The notes under the pieces were generated by a model. That model saw only the letters and a list, made by a program, of their open reading frames with translations, was not told where the DNA came from and made no database searches. Of a stretch of 64,000 nucleotides of DNA, positions 42,632-51,299 are shown piece by piece. The stretch comes from Gardnerella piotii. Its GTDB lineage: Bacteria > Actinomycetota > Actinomycetes > Actinomycetales > Bifidobacteriaceae. The translations under genes and the position numbers were made by a program. The stretch is taken from positions 992,001 to 1,056,000 of the forward strand of contig NZ_QJUV01000001.1 of NCBI RefSeq assembly GCF_003397585.1, read 5' to 3'. Each line of letters starts with the position of its first letter. The stretch's first letter is position 1.

Positions 42632-43627
42632 TTAGATTGTAGATGCTGGCGCAGATGCCACTTTTGCTTTAGATTTATAAGCGCTCTGCTTTTTTCTTGC
42701 TTTTATAAGCTCAATATGCTCTGCCAAACTTGCAAGAAGAATCGCAGCAAAAATCAACGCAAATCCAACAAAAGCCATGCTTGTTACTCGCTCATTGTAA
42801 AGAATGCTAGAAAATAGCAATGTAAACAAGCATTCTGTGCACATAATCACAGAAGCGTTAGCTGTAGAAAGATAAATCAGCGTGTAGTTTTGAATAACTT
42901 GAGCAACAACAGTTACTATCACTATAAGATAGAACATGTTTGTAAATGTAATCCAATTATCTTCGGCATTAAAGTTAGGCAAAGGCTCGCTTATTGCAGC
43001 TCCGCACAAAAATAGAACTCCAGAAACACTAAACTGGCCGAATGTTAAAGCAACGGGATTGTACTGCCTAGAGTAATACGCTAAGTATGTTAAGTTAAAC
43101 GCAAAAACAGCCGCGCAAATAAGAGTTAAAACATCTCCGTGAGAAAGCGTAAGAACAAGCAAGCCTGGCTTTAGCGCAACGAATCCAACGCCCACAACGC
43201 ATGTTAAAGCAGCAATAATTCCTAAAAGCGTTGGCTTCTTTTTAATAATCATCCACGCGGAAAATGGCGCTATAACGCAATATGCAGCTGTAAGAAAAGC
43301 GCTTCTGCCTGGATCAATCCACCTTAATCCTTCTGTTTGCGTAACTAAAGACGCGTAGTATGTAACGCCCGTTAAAAGCGAAGGAATTATTAGCTTTTTA
43401 GTAAAATTTTTGCGAATCGTCTTAAAGAAAACCACGCCCATTATTATGCACGCTCCAAGCATGCGAACCCCCATAAGCCATTGCGGCGTGAATACCTCTA
43501 GAGCGTATTTAGACGATACGTAACTTCCGCCCCAAATTGCGGCGCATAAGAGCAACATGATTCGCGCAATGTTTACGGTAATTCGATTATTCTGCCTTGG
43601 TTGAACAGCGCTATTTATTTCACTCAT
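42632..43627 (-). CDS. EamA/DMT-superfamily transporter
   Basis: A 331-residue membrane protein of about ten segments in two EamA halves (AAIWGGSYVSSKYAL opens the first; a second half starts near VLTLICAAVFAFNLTYLAYYS). Members export or import amino acids, nucleotide precursors or other small metabolites; the substrate is not indicated. GAGGGGAG precedes the ATG. Confidence 0.85.
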   Translation of the reverse strand: MSEINSAVQPRQNNRITVNIARIMLLLCAAIWGGSYVSSKYALEVFTPQWLMGVRMLGACIIMGVVFFKTIRKNFTKKLIIPSLLTGVTYYASLVTQTEGLRWIDPGRSAFLTAAYCVIAPFSAWMIIKKKPTLLGIIAALTCVVGVGFVALKPGLLVLTLSHGDVLTLICAAVFAFNLTYLAYYSRQYNPVALTFGQFSVSGVLFLCGAAISEPLPNFNAEDNWITFTNMFYLIVIVTVVAQVIQNYTLIYLSTANASVIMCTECLFTLLFSSILYNERVTSMAFVGFALIFAAILLASLAEHIELIKARKKQSAYKSKAKVASAPASTI

Positions 43628-44238
43628 GTCACTCCCCTCATTATTGCAAACAACAAGGCTATAGCATTAAATTTTTCTTTAAGTTAGCTAAATTGCCTTA
43701 TAAACTTTATAGAATAGCCACAAAAACAAGAAAAGTACAACCCATTGGCGTTCCTTCGGAAAATTTACTACTTTATTGCGAAATCAGCACTTGATAGCAC
43801 GCTATTGCCTTAATATTTACGATTCATGATTTAGGTAGTGCGTTTGTATCAAAAAACACCAAAATTCGGTACAATCGCACTACGTATTCGTTAGATTTGT
43901 CTCGCTGGTGAGACAAATGTTACGTTTTTTGGCTTAAATCCGTTACATTTGCATCATTGATGAGACATTTGTTACGTTTTTAGCTGTAAAAACGTAACAA
44001 ATGTATTACGCGCACTACAAATATAACGCAACTACTATTATCCCTGTGTTGAGCAACACAAAGCGGAACTCTTAGCATTATGCAATTAGTGATTTATGTC
44101 ACAAGTTTACGCATTTTTACAAAAATGCATCGATTTTTAAGCCTTTATATGCACGATTGCGCGTAATCTTAAAAGTGATTGAATCATAATCATATGATTG
44201 CGCGATTGCACAATAATCAGTTGAAGAAAGGACTCAAC
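43628..44238. other. Long non-coding gap with two strong hairpins
   Basis: A 611-base AT-rich region between the EamA transporter (minus) and the PNPOx-like gene (plus). At 43895-43918 there is a 9-bp stem ATTTGTCTC/GAGACAAAT; at 43966-44003 a perfect 16-bp stem with a 6-base loop. A 23-24-base motif beginning TGAGACA and including TGTTACGTTTTT occurs twice (43909 and 43961). No conserved riboswitch was recognised. Confidence 0.6.
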
Positions 44239-44643
44239 ATGGCAACTCTTAGTGAAGATATGAAGACTTTTATTGAGAACAATTTGGCTTGGATTGCAAC
44301 GATTAGCAAAGATGGCGAGCTTGATCTTGGCCCAAAGATGTCGATGTTTGTTCTAGACAATAATCACCTTGCTTACCACGAGCGCACTGCAGGTCAGCAT
44401 TTTAAGAACTTGCAAGACGGCAGCCAGCTTGTTGTTGCAGTTGCAAATTTGGCAGAAAAGAAGGGCTATCGCTTCCGCGGAACTGTTACACTTCACACGG
44501 ATGACGCGATTTACAACGAGCAGGTTCGCGTTGCAGAAGAAAAGGGCACAAAGAAGCCTGCTGCTGTTCCTGTTATGGAGATTAATGAGATTCAGGATTT
44601 GACTTCTGGAGCTAATGCTGGAAAGACAATTGCTAAAGATTAG
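44239..44643 (+). CDS. Pyridoxamine 5'-phosphate oxidase-fold (FMN-binding split-barrel) protein
   Basis: A 134-residue PNPOx-like split barrel: FI..NLAWIATISKDGELDLGPK and LAYHERTAGQHFKNL are typical of small FMN or heme binding members. ATG 44239 follows GAAAGGA; an upstream frame from 44179 lacks a ribosome site. Substrate is unknown; several related proteins are flavin- or F420-dependent reductases. Confidence 0.85.
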   Translation: MATLSEDMKTFIENNLAWIATISKDGELDLGPKMSMFVLDNNHLAYHERTAGQHFKNLQDGSQLVVAVANLAEKKGYRFRGTVTLHTDDAIYNEQVRVAEEKGTKKPAAVPVMEINEIQDLTSGANAGKTIAKD

Positions 44644-44722
44644 TCAAAATACTAATTTTTAGCAAAAATCTAGCAAAACGCCGAATAAATTATGACCATT
44701 CTATGACGCGTTTTAGAATAGC

Positions 44723-44769
44723 GAGTGGCGTTCTTCTTCAAAGGCGAAGATGAACACCACTCAATTTTT
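44723..44769. terminator. Terminator after the PNPOx-like gene
   Basis: GAGTGGCGTTC pairs with TGAACACCACTC (one wobble/mismatch), with an inner TTC/GAA stem, followed by ATTTTTATTT on the plus strand. It lies between convergent genes. Confidence 0.75.
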
Positions 44770-44824
44770 ATTTGATTATTTTATTTACTTAAATTTTTAC
44801 TTAAATTATTTAATTGTCACTAAT

Positions 44825-45274
44825 TTACTTGCTTTCTTTACGCAATTCGCGCAATCTAGCGTTCATTTCTTTCGCTTTCTTCTTCTCGAAGTAATAAATT
44901 ATTGCAGCAATAGGAATCGGTAAAATAACAGTGAACGCAATCCATCCGCAAATCACCGCTGGATCATCTTTAAATGAAATCCATCCAACAATCACAGACA
45001 CAATAAATTGAATAGCAATTGGAGGAACTAGCGCAAAAACGAACTTTGCAAGATTTGACATGCGTTCATTCGACCAAAAAATAGCGAACACTCCATATCC
45101 TATGCCTATAACAAACGCGGCTACAGCATAAGATGCAATTCTGTTTCCAACCGCGCTATGTGCTAACAGGCTTGAAACAAAAGACATTACTGTAAAAATA
45201 GTGCACCCTATGCCAATGCCTCTAACAATGTTTTTTACCATTGTTTTACCAAAAGTTGTAACTTGCTTTTCCAT
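44825..45274 (-). CDS. DUF3021 membrane protein
   Basis: A 150-residue protein with four predicted membrane segments and a basic C-terminal tail (EKKKAKEMNARLREL). ATG 45274 has AAAGGAAAC before it. DUF3021 proteins are found next to LytTR regulators, as here, and are thought to modulate them at the membrane; the mechanism is not established. The pair forms a small operon with a 68-base gap. Confidence 0.88.
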   Translation of the reverse strand: MEKQVTTFGKTMVKNIVRGIGIGCTIFTVMSFVSSLLAHSAVGNRIASYAVAAFVIGIGYGVFAIFWSNERMSNLAKFVFALVPPIAIQFIVSVIVGWISFKDDPAVICGWIAFTVILPIPIAAIIYYFEKKKAKEMNARLRELRKESK

Positions 45275-45342
45275 AATAATCGTTTCCTTTTTAAGTATTA
45301 AAAAATTACTATTAAAAATTAGTATTAAAAATACGCTTAAAA

Positions 45343-45864
45343 CTACATTCCCAAGCGCTTTTTGAACGAGCTCAAGCATCTGCGACTAATCCACTCAACG
45401 CTTCCGTCGTCCATTTTTACGCTCATACTTCCGCCGAATCCTGGATCAACTCGAACAATGCGATTTAAGTTCACGATTGCGGATTTAGATATGCGCACAA
45501 ACGACGCGAATTGCGGATTATCAAAATCCATTAGACGCTTGTAAGACACGCACTCGCCTTTATCACTGTGAATGATTACGCGCGAATTTTCTACGCAAAT
45601 CATAATCACATCTGGCTCGTGCATAACAATAATCGAATCATTAATATAACCATATATGAATGAATTATTATTGCTATTTGCCGCATTCGCAGTATTATTT
45701 TCGGCAATATCAGTATTATTTTCAGCATTGCTTGATTTTGCATCTTTAGAATCAATGCTTTGCAAATTGGCTATAATGCGTTTAAGGTTATCGTCAATAT
45801 TGTGAACTGACAATTGAACGCACTGCTCTTCTTCTGGCGGCACAATAGCAATCGTTACTTTCAT
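45343..45864 (-). CDS. LytTR-family DNA-binding regulator
   Basis: A 173-residue regulator without a response-regulator receiver. The C-terminal ~100 residues are a LytTR domain (YSC-like CVSYKRLMDF, FVRISKSAIVNLNRI, W.SRR....FKKRLG). An N/A-rich linker lies at residues ~40-70. An AAAGGGGG ribosome site precedes the ATG. Upstream is a promoter with a matching LytTR direct repeat, so it probably regulates itself and the DUF3021 gene. Confidence 0.9.
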   Translation of the reverse strand: MKVTIAIVPPEEEQCVQLSVHNIDDNLKRIIANLQSIDSKDAKSSNAENNTDIAENNTANAANSNNNSFIYGYINDSIIVMHEPDVIMICVENSRVIIHSDKGECVSYKRLMDFDNPQFASFVRISKSAIVNLNRIVRVDPGFGGSMSVKMDDGSVEWISRRCLSSFKKRLGM

Positions 45865-45952
45865 CAGGCCCCCTTTCGTATACTACCGTTAGCGTTTACT
45901 AGCTTTTGCTAACTTTTCTTAGCTTTTGCCAGCTTTCTGTTTTGTAATTTTG

Positions 45953-46021
45953 ACTATACGGCACTGTAAATAATCTGTCTTTACAAAACCACTAAACGGT
46001 AGTTTTAGGAATACAAGCGGC
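45953..46021 (-). promoter_or_regulatory. LytTR-operon promoter with a predicted LytTR binding site
   Basis: On the minus strand, AAGACA (45981-45976) is 17 bases from TATAGT (45958-45953). Upstream, GCCGCTTGT (46021-46013) and ACCGTTTAG (46000-45992) form a direct repeat with a 12-base gap. The second matches the published LytTR consensus [TA][AC][CA]GTTN[AG][TG] fully and the first in 7 of 9 places. The pair is centred about 60 bases before the predicted start, a usual activator position. Confidence 0.6.
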
Positions 46022-46042
46022 AAAAAGGAGAAATTATGCCGC

Positions 46043-46864
46043 TTAAGCTGCACCCCAAATGCGAATAAGACGCTGGCTTGTAGGGTCTGCTGCAGGACCT
46101 TGATCGTAAGCATCCAAACGCCAATGAATTGAGCCATCCGCATTAAGGCTTGGAATTAAACGCGCCCAACGGCCGTTTCCCATTCCGCCAATCGTCTTAT
46201 AAGAAGGATCTACCTTGTCTAATCCAAGAAGCTTATGAACAGTTTGAGAAAGGCAAGATCCGTGCGAAAACACTAGTAAATCGCGGTCTGAGCCAGTTTT
46301 GCGCGCCCAATCTTCTACAGCTTTCGCAGCGCGCTCGCCAACTTCTTGCTTAGTTTCTGCACCGTGATTAAGCTCTCCACCTTCGCCTTTTACCCAAGCA
46401 TTAAAATCTTCAGGCCATTTTTCGCTAATTTGCTGGCGATTAAGGCCTTCCCACTCGCCAAAAAAGCGCTCGCGCACGCCATCTTCAACGTGAACATTAA
46501 GACCAATCTTATCTGCAAAAGCATGAGCCGTTTGCTGTGCGCGAATAAGCGGCGAAACAATGGCAACAAAACTTGCATCGGCTTCTTCTGGCGTAATGCG
46601 CACGTGCTCCTGGCTATTTGGATTCTTTGGGTCTTCTAAGTCGGAAGCTCCAAAAAGCACTCGCAAAGCCTTACCAGAGCGAGTCACCTGGTCTATTCCA
46701 GACTCATCTAAAGCAATATCAATCATGCCTTGAAGTCTAAATTGTGCATTATAAGGTGTCTGACCGTGGCGAACAAGCATCACAGAACGCGCAATACCTT
46801 CGTGAGCGCTGTTTTTATTTGCATTATGCGCAATTTGCGTTGCGCTTTCAACAAAATCCACCAT
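46043..46864 (-). CDS. Histidine phosphatase (phosphoglycerate mutase-like)
   Basis: A 273-residue branch-1 histidine phosphatase. The catalytic MLVRHGQTPYN lies near residue 30, with Arg in SPLIRAQQTA, Glu in FFGEWEG and the second His in LLVFSHGSCLSQ. Substrates of such proteins vary (sugar phosphates, nucleotides, mutase). It follows rsfS by 24 bases and is probably cotranscribed with glmU-rsfS. Confidence 0.9.
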   Translation of the reverse strand: MVDFVESATQIAHNANKNSAHEGIARSVMLVRHGQTPYNAQFRLQGMIDIALDESGIDQVTRSGKALRVLFGASDLEDPKNPNSQEHVRITPEEADASFVAIVSPLIRAQQTAHAFADKIGLNVHVEDGVRERFFGEWEGLNRQQISEKWPEDFNAWVKGEGGELNHGAETKQEVGERAAKAVEDWARKTGSDRDLLVFSHGSCLSQTVHKLLGLDKVDPSYKTIGGMGNGRWARLIPSLNADGSIHWRLDAYDQGPAADPTSQRLIRIWGAA

Positions 46865-46888
46865 TATCTTGCGCTACCTTTCAAACTC

Positions 46889-47305
46889 TTAATCGCCATT
46901 TTGTGCATCATCGTCATCGCCACGCACATCATCATCATGCTCTGGAAGTTGCAAATCAATTGCAGGGCAATCATTCCACAAGCGCTCAAGGCGATAAAAC
47001 TCGCGTGCTTCCTCGTGCATAATATGAACCACAAAGTCGCCAAAATCAAGCAAAATCCACTGTGCTAGTTCTAAGCCTTCTCGAGATAAAGCTTTACGCT
47101 TATTGTCTTTTAAGTACAAGTCTTTTTCGATTTCTTCGCTAACAGCTAAGACTTGACGCTCGTTAGATGCAGAAACAACCAGCATTGCGTCTGTAATTCC
47201 AAGCAGATTGCTAACGTCAAAAGCTTGGCAATTAGTGGCTTTTAACCTATCGGCTGCAGCCGCAGCAATCCTAATCGCGTTAACAGAGCTTTCTAAAGCT
47301 GCCAT
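46889..47305 (-). CDS. rsfS: Ribosome silencing factor RsfS
   Basis: RsfS binds L14 and blocks subunit joining in starvation. DVSNLLGITDAMLVVSASNERQVLA and WILLDFGDFVVHIMHEEAREFYRLERLW are the family core. The 138-residue protein ends in an acidic D/E tail. AAGGAGAAAC precedes the ATG. Confidence 0.95.
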   Translation of the reverse strand: MAALESSVNAIRIAAAAADRLKATNCQAFDVSNLLGITDAMLVVSASNERQVLAVSEEIEKDLYLKDNKRKALSREGLELAQWILLDFGDFVVHIMHEEAREFYRLERLWNDCPAIDLQLPEHDDDVRGDDDDAQNGD

Positions 47306-47316
47306 TGTTTCTCCTT

Positions 47317-47372
47317 AACTATCGAACTATCAAACTAGCGAACTATCGAACTATCAAACCAGCGAACTATCG
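47317..47372. repeat. 24-bp tandem duplication spanning the glmU stop
   Basis: Two copies of a 24-base unit (itself two AACTATC-type halves) run from the rsfS leader into the last codons of glmU, whose stop is at 47367-47369. Confidence 0.9.
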
Positions 47373-48776
47373 CTCCCAAGCTGGCTTCCAGCCTTCTACA
47401 ACATGCTGAGTATTTTCCGAATACACCATGGAATCCGCTGGAACATCGTGACGCACAACAGAGCCTGCACCCGTTGTAACTCCATCTCCAACAGTAACGG
47501 GAGCTACAAACAGGTTTCCTGCACCAACATGCGCGTTAGAGCCAATAGTCGTGTGATTCTTATGCACGCCGTCGTAGTTTGCTGTAATAGTTCCACCGCC
47601 GATGTTCGTGTGCTCACCCAAATCAGCGTCGCCCATATAGCTCAAGTGCGGAACCTTAGTGCCGTTTCCAATATGCGCTTTCTTCATTTCCACAAACGCG
47701 CCCGCTTTGCTCTCCTCGCCAAGCACATTTCCTGGTCGCAAATACGTCCACGGACCAATATTTGCAGCGCGGCAAATATGCGATTCTTGCACACGCGAGC
47801 GCTCCACAACCGCGTCTTCATCTACTTGCGCATCAATAAGCGTAGTGTACGGCCCTACAACAGCGCCGCTTTTAACAGTTGTATGCCCTTGCAAGAAGCA
47901 GCCTGGAAGAACCGTAACATCTTCTTGCAAAACAACATCGTCTTCAATCCACGTAGTATCTGGATCTAAAATAGTCACGCCTTCAAGCATCCACTTTTCG
48001 CAAACGCGCTTGTTATATGCTTTTGCAAGCGCAGATAACTGAACGCGCGTATTTACGCCTTCTACAATCAACGAATCTGCGGCCGCCATTGCTCCAACAC
48101 GCCCCATTGCGCGAGCGTGCTCTAGCGCATCTGTTAAGTAGAACTCGCCTTGAGCGTTCTTTGAATCAAGGTTTTCTATAGCATCGCTAAGCACTGCAGC
48201 GTCGAACACATACACAGATGTGTTAACTTCCTTAATCGCAAGCTCTTCTGCATTAGCGTCTTTGTGCTCAACAATTCGCAGAACATCGCCATTTTCGCCG
48301 CGCACAATTCGCCCGTAGCCAGTGGCATCGTCTAAAACAGCAGTTAAAACAGTTGCCGCGTTTCCTTGATTATTGTGAAAATCGATTAACGATTGCAATG
48401 TTTGCGTATCTAAAAGTGGCATATCACTTGCCGCAATTACCACAGAACCTTTAAGTGCACTGCCATATTGCTGCTTTGAAGATTCGTTAAGATCTTGCAT
48501 TGCGCACTGCACAGCCCTGCCAGTTCCAGGCTTATCGTCTTGATTTACAATCCGCACAGCGTTGTTGTAGCTTTGTGCAGCGGCCGAAACTCGTTGCGCT
48601 TGAGCGTGCACTACAACAGCAAGTTCCTTAGGGTTTACGCCTGCCATTGCGTCCATTACGCGATTTAAGAACGTTTTTCCCGCAAACTTGTGCAACACTT
48701 TCGGCGTTGTTGAACGCATGCGCGTCCCATCACCTGCTGCCAGAATTATTGCTGCGGCTACATTATGATTTTCCAC
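47367..48776 (-). CDS. glmU: Bifunctional UDP-GlcNAc pyrophosphorylase / GlcN-1-P acetyltransferase
   Basis: GlmU makes UDP-GlcNAc for the wall. The uridyltransferase half opens with LAAGDGTRMRSTTPKVLHKF; the C-terminal left-handed beta helix has IGPWTYLRPGNVLGEESKAGAFVEMKKA, HLSYMGDA and NIGGGTITANYDG. It has 469 residues. Start is GTG with AAGGAG before it. A long helix tail usual in some actinobacteria is short here. Confidence 0.95.
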   Translation of the reverse strand: MENHNVAAAIILAAGDGTRMRSTTPKVLHKFAGKTFLNRVMDAMAGVNPKELAVVVHAQAQRVSAAAQSYNNAVRIVNQDDKPGTGRAVQCAMQDLNESSKQQYGSALKGSVVIAASDMPLLDTQTLQSLIDFHNNQGNAATVLTAVLDDATGYGRIVRGENGDVLRIVEHKDANAEELAIKEVNTSVYVFDAAVLSDAIENLDSKNAQGEFYLTDALEHARAMGRVGAMAAADSLIVEGVNTRVQLSALAKAYNKRVCEKWMLEGVTILDPDTTWIEDDVVLQEDVTVLPGCFLQGHTTVKSGAVVGPYTTLIDAQVDEDAVVERSRVQESHICRAANIGPWTYLRPGNVLGEESKAGAFVEMKKAHIGNGTKVPHLSYMGDADLGEHTNIGGGTITANYDGVHKNHTTIGSNAHVGAGNLFVAPVTVGDGVTTGAGSVVRHDVPADSMVYSENTQHVVEGWKPAWER

Positions 48777-48844
48777 ACGCGCTCCTTATTTTGCATAATA
48801 CGTGCCGAAAGATTTTTCAACACAAACATAAGAGCAAAGCAAAG

Positions 48845-48917
48845 TGCCCCCGACGCGATTCGAACGCGCAACCAACGGATTAGAAGGCCGTTGCTCTATC
48901 CATTGAGCTACAGAGGC
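48845..48917 (-). tRNA. tRNA-Arg (TCT)
   Basis: A 73-base cloverleaf: acceptor GCCTCTG/CGGGGGC with two G-U pairs, D-arm GCTC/GAGC, anticodon arm ACGGC-CTTCTAA-TCCGT (anticodon TCT; the inner C-T pair is mismatched), T-arm GCGCG-TTCGAAT-CGCGT, discriminator A. Confidence 0.92.
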
Positions 48918-49186
48918 GCAAGTTGCAATTATACCAAAATTCTTACACCAACACACCCAATCTTAAATAATTTGCAAATTAATATTTCTGTTTTGTGGGG
49001 TTTGTATTCTGTTTTGATTCCGTTTTGATTTATTGCATTTTACTTTGGGTTTTTAGCGAGCGGTTGCTTGCGATTCTTCCGCACGTTTGCAACTCGCTTT
49101 TTTACGCGCAACACGCGGTATATTTGATTACTCTACAAAATGTGGTATAGTCGTCAAGTCGCGTTAAAACGCGGATAATTTAAGAT

Positions 49187-49260
49187 GCCCCTGTATCCCA
49201 ATTGGTAGAGGAAACAGCCTCAAAATCTGTGCAGTGTGAGTTCGAGTCTCACCGGGGGCA
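49187..49260 (+). tRNA. Atypical short tRNA with Leu anticodon (CAA)
   Basis: A 74-base cloverleaf: acceptor GCCCCTG/CGGGGGC, anticodon arm ACAGC-CTCAAAA-TCTGT (anticodon CAA), T-arm GTGAG-TTCGAGT-CTCAC, discriminator A. Leucine tRNAs of bacteria normally have a long variable arm; here it is only five bases. A clear terminator follows directly. Confidence 0.85.
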
Positions 49261-49268
49261 CGTGCACA

Positions 49269-49297
49269 ACGCCGCTTACATTCTAAGCGGCGTTTTT
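49269..49297 (+). terminator. Terminator of the short tRNA-Leu
   Basis: ACGCCGCTTA pairs with TAAGCGGCGT (perfect 10 bp, 5-base loop), followed by TTTTG. Confidence 0.9.
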
Positions 49298-49340
49298 GTT
49301 ATCTTCTCTCTCACGCGATTTTGGCCTATAACACGATTAT

Positions 49341-49372
49341 AAAAAACGCGCACCCAGAAAGGATGCGCGTTT
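49341..49372 (-). terminator. Terminator of pyk
   Basis: On the minus strand AAACGCGCA pairs with TGCGCGTTT and continues as TTTTATAATC. Confidence 0.85.
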
Positions 49373-49387
49373 AGAAAACTAACGATT

Positions 49388-49420
49388 AACTAGCAATCAA
49401 CTAGCAATCAACTAGCGATT
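49388..49420. repeat. 11-bp tandem repeat x 3 at the pyk stop codon
   Basis: AACTAGCAATC occurs twice and AACTAGCGATT once in a row, ending in the pyk stop codon (49419-49421). Confidence 0.9.
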
Positions 49421-50858
49421 AATCGCAAGCACCAACGGTGTGAACGTAAATAGAGTCGGTACGACCAGCCTGGCGCTCACCCTGAGCAGTGCTCAAAACA
49501 ACAATCTTGTCGCCGTCTTCAACCTTGCCAGCTTCACGAAGAACCTTGTCGGTGAAGATCATAAGATCGTGACGGTTCATATCGTGGTAGTCCTCGCTAA
49601 TCAAGAAGCCTTCAGTGCCCCAGCTCAAAGCCAACCAGTGATAAGTGTGCTCATTGTTGGTCAAGCCATAGATTGGAGCAGCTGGACGCTCGCGAGAAAT
49701 GCGATGAACGGTACGACCAGTTTGCGTGTAAGCAACAATCGCCTTAGCGTTGAGCTTGTCTGCCAAGTCAACAGCTGCAGAAGAAACTGCACCCGTGCTA
49801 GACATGTCAAGCTCCACAGATGGAATGCGATCGTAACCGTTTTCAGTAGCGTATTGAGAAATACGAGACATGGTCTGAACGGTAACTGCTGGATACTTGC
49901 CGACTGCAGTCTCGTTAGAGGTCATAGTTGCATCGGCGCCGTCAAGAACAGCGTTAGCGCAATCAGAAGCCTCTGCGCGAGTTGGAACTGGAGAGTTAAC
50001 CATAGATCCAAGAACTTCGGTAGCAACGATTACTGGCTTTGCGTATTGGCGAGAAAGCTCAATGCAGCGCTTGGTAACGAGTGGAACCTGCTCAAGTGGC
50101 ATCTCCACTGCCATATCTCCACGAGCAACCATAATGCCATCGAAGGTCTTAACAATCTCTTCCAAGTTTGCAACAGCCTGTGGCTTCTCAATCTTTGCAA
50201 CGATTGGAATGCGGCGGCCTTCTTCGTCCATGATTTCGTGAGCACGATCAATATCGGTAGCAAAACGCACGAACGACATAGCAATAATGTCTGCACCCGT
50301 GCGAATAGCCCAACGAAGATCAGACTCATCCTTTTCGGTCAATGCTGGAAGAGAAACGGCAACGCCTGGAAGGTTAATGCCCTTGTGGCTAGAAACTGGG
50401 CCAGCAACAACAACCTTAGTGTGTACGTCGTTGCCTTCTACCTTGGTAACCTCAAGACGAACCTTGCCATCATCAATCAAAATTGGATCTCCTGCGTGGC
50501 AATCTCCTGGCAAACCCTTGAAGGTTGTGGAAGTGCGATGCTCATCACCCTCAATATCGTCTGTTGTAATAACGAACTCTTGGCCCTCTTCCAAATAAAC
50601 CTTGTCTTCGCCTTCAGCGTTCTTCTTGAACCAGCCGCAACGAATCTTTGGACCTTGCAAATCAACAAGAGCAGCAACATTACGACCAGTGGTCTTTGAA
50701 GCTTCGCGCACATTGTTGTAAACGCGCAAATGATCTTCAGGAGTGCCATGCGAACGGTTTAAGCGAGCAACATCCATGCCAGCTTCAACAAGCTTGGTAA
50801 TGCCCTCTAACGATTCGGTAGCTGGTCCAATAGTATCAACAATTTTGGCTTTTCTCAT
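49419..50858 (-). CDS. pyk: Pyruvate kinase
   Basis: It converts PEP and ADP to pyruvate and ATP, the last step of glycolysis. ATG 50858 is preferred: it has AGGCAGGC upstream and begins MRKAKIVDTIGPA as in the family; an open frame from 50906 adds 16 unrelated residues. Seen are RLNRSHG, the Lys of PIVAKIEKPQAV, and MVARGDMAVEMPLEQVP. Its 479 residues are typical. Confidence 0.96.
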   Translation of the reverse strand: MRKAKIVDTIGPATESLEGITKLVEAGMDVARLNRSHGTPEDHLRVYNNVREASKTTGRNVAALVDLQGPKIRCGWFKKNAEGEDKVYLEEGQEFVITTDDIEGDEHRTSTTFKGLPGDCHAGDPILIDDGKVRLEVTKVEGNDVHTKVVVAGPVSSHKGINLPGVAVSLPALTEKDESDLRWAIRTGADIIAMSFVRFATDIDRAHEIMDEEGRRIPIVAKIEKPQAVANLEEIVKTFDGIMVARGDMAVEMPLEQVPLVTKRCIELSRQYAKPVIVATEVLGSMVNSPVPTRAEASDCANAVLDGADATMTSNETAVGKYPAVTVQTMSRISQYATENGYDRIPSVELDMSSTGAVSSAAVDLADKLNAKAIVAYTQTGRTVHRISRERPAAPIYGLTNNEHTYHWLALSWGTEGFLISEDYHDMNRHDLMIFTDKVLREAGKVEDGDKIVVLSTAQGERQAGRTDSIYVHTVGACD

Positions 50859-51299
50859 AATGCCTGCCTGTTTCCTTTGTTTATTTTTAAATGGGAAAAT
50901 ACCCACTTTCCGAGTAATAGTGTACCAGCAAATTGTGACCTATAGGCAAAACTCACACTTATTTATTTACTACGATTAAACATGACTACATGCGCTCACT
51001 GATTAATCACTCTTAACTTGCGATTAGTCACGCTAACTTATTTATACGCGATTAACTTACAATCGACTTACAATCAACAGCACTCACACAACGATTATCG
51101 CATACAAGTGAAACTTAAAAGCAAAATCGATAATTTATAAGTTATAACTGACAAAAAGCGCAAAAATCACACTCAAAAAAACCGCACGAACAAGACAAAC
51201 GACAATACGCACAAACAATAAGGAACACAAAACGATAAGGCGAGCACCGTTTAACCAGTGCCCGCCTTAATTTATTTATGACTTACACAATAGCGCAAA
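50859..51299. other. Intergenic region between the InlB-repeat gene and pyk
   Basis: A 441-base AT-rich gap upstream of pyk. It holds a series of imperfect repeats around TTAACTTGCGATTA and CTTACAATC (51003-51075) and the hairpin at 51237-51272. I see no gene. Confidence 0.5.
51237..51272 (-). terminator. Probable terminator of the InlB-repeat gene
   Basis: AAGGCGGGCAC pairs with GTGCTCGCCTT around TGGTTAAACG. On the minus strand TATCGTTTTGTG follows, so the T run is weak. Confidence 0.6.

Noticed and set aside
49440..50699. A 419-codon open frame on the plus strand opposite pyk.
   Set aside because: It is antisense to a complete pyruvate kinase, has no recognisable domain and no ribosome site.
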